Shown piece by piece: positions 4,857 through 5,263 of a stretch of DNA of 5,263 bases (position 1 is the first letter of the stretch; every line of letters starts with the position of its first letter). The notes below the pieces were generated by a model, which did no database searches, was not told the DNA's origin, and saw only the letters and a list, made by a program, of their open reading frames with translations. A program made the translations under genes and the position numbers. The stretch is from JAZQUM01 sp045631305 (GTDB lineage: Bacteria; Bacillota; Clostridia; Oscillospirales; Oscillospiraceae): the NCBI GenBank assembly GCA_045631305.1, contig JAZQUM010000044.1, positions 1 to 5,263 on the forward strand, written 5' to 3'.

Positions 4857-5263
4857 TGAACGTTTACGAAAAGGCCAACCTTGCTGAGCTTCTCAGCACC
4901 AACACCTATCCCGGCCGCGGCATCGTGCTGGGCGTGACTCCTGACGGTAAGAAGTCCGTTGCAGCTTATTTCATCATGGGCCGCAGCGTTAACAGCCGCA
5001 ACCGCGTTTTTCTCCCCGAAGCTGACGGTATCCGCACCGAAGCTTTCGATCCCTCCAAGCTCTCCGATCCCCACCTGATTATCTATCATCCCGTTCGCGA
5101 GATCGGCCGCTCTCTCATCGTCACCAACGGCGATCAGACCGATACCGTCCGCGACTTTATGGAAAAGGGCGAAACTTTTGAAGCAGCCCTCCGTACCCGC
5201 GAATTTGAAGATGACGGCCCCAACTGGACGCCCCGTATCAGCGGTCTCCTTTGCGCTGACGGC
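4856..5263 (+). CDS. IMP cyclohydrolase of the PurO-like family (3' end outside window)
   Basis: Likely performs the last step of IMP synthesis, cyclising FAICAR to IMP. The first 136 residues are visible with no stop; archaeal PurO is about 200 residues. Features resembling the PurO family: TYPGRGIVLG at 17-26, AYFIMGRSVNSRNRV at 37-51 (compare the archaeal Tyr ... SRSFPNR motif), TNGDQTDT at 90-97 (compare SNGSHTDT) and TPRISGL at 125-131. It bears no resemblance to the MGS-like fold that opens bifunctional PurH. The ATG at 4856 overlaps the purN stop (TGATG), and GGAGGAG at 4841-4847 lies 8 bases upstream, so the two are translationally coupled. A PurO-type enzyme lacks AICAR formyltransferase activity, so a separate formyltransferase gene should lie downstream (inference). 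Family assignment is from memory of motifs and operon position; a profile search on the full gene would settle it. Confidence 0.85.
   Translation, partial: MNVYEKANLAELLSTNTYPGRGIVLGVTPDGKKSVAAYFIMGRSVNSRNRVFLPEADGIRTEAFDPSKLSDPHLIIYHPVREIGRSLIVTNGDQTDTVRDFMEKGETFEAALRTREFEDDGPNWTPRISGLLCADG

Noticed and set aside
1..5263. CRISPR array, tRNA or rRNA genes, toxin-antitoxin or defence genes
   Set aside because: No regularly spaced repeats, no cloverleaf or rRNA-like segments, and no small gene pairs were seen; every longer gene-free stretch is accounted for by the attachment region or the riboswitch leader.

Overview
The window looks like chromosome from a Gram-positive anaerobe of the class Clostridia. 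A gut Oscillospiraceae/Ruminococcaceae-type bacterium is most likely. The reasons are strong AGGAGG-type ribosome binding sites, tight same-strand gene packing, a Tn916-like integrase tail, a ZTP riboswitch ahead of purine genes, and a PurF and PurO-like pair of the kind I associate with that group. The taxon is an inference; no rRNA or tRNA is present.

Left end (1-415): the last 75 residues of a tyrosine recombinase, followed by about 185 non-coding bases dense in short inverted and direct repeats. This reads as the outward-facing right end of an integrated element (prophage or conjugative element). The repeats stop just before, or run slightly into, the 5' end of a low-molecular-weight protein tyrosine phosphatase gene (416-862), which may be the insertion target. 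That gene ends in a strong intrinsic terminator.

Middle (863-1156): a leader region with a good extended -10 promoter, a ZTP (pfl) riboswitch aptamer, and an intrinsic terminator that shares bases with the aptamer's 3' conserved block. This is a complete transcriptional switch for the operon that follows.

Right (1157-5263): a de novo purine operon, all on the + strand: purE, a purF-like gene, purM, purN, then a PurO-like (archaeal-type) IMP cyclohydrolase cut by the window end. When the intermediate ZMP (AICAR) and its triphosphate accumulate, which signals a shortage of 10-formyl-tetrahydrofolate, the riboswitch should relieve termination and raise expression. PurN uses that same cofactor. 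PurO-type enzymes do only the last cyclisation step, so a separate AICAR formyltransferase is expected downstream. purC and purK are not in the window.

The most unusual items are: the PurF homologue, whose glutaminase domain has lost the N-terminal cysteine nucleophile and several other active-site residues while its PRPP site and four putative Fe-S cysteines remain; the repeat-rich element end joined to the phosphatase gene, with a hairpin presenting that gene's ribosome binding site; and a strong hairpin between purM and purN that has the form of a terminator for the opposite strand.
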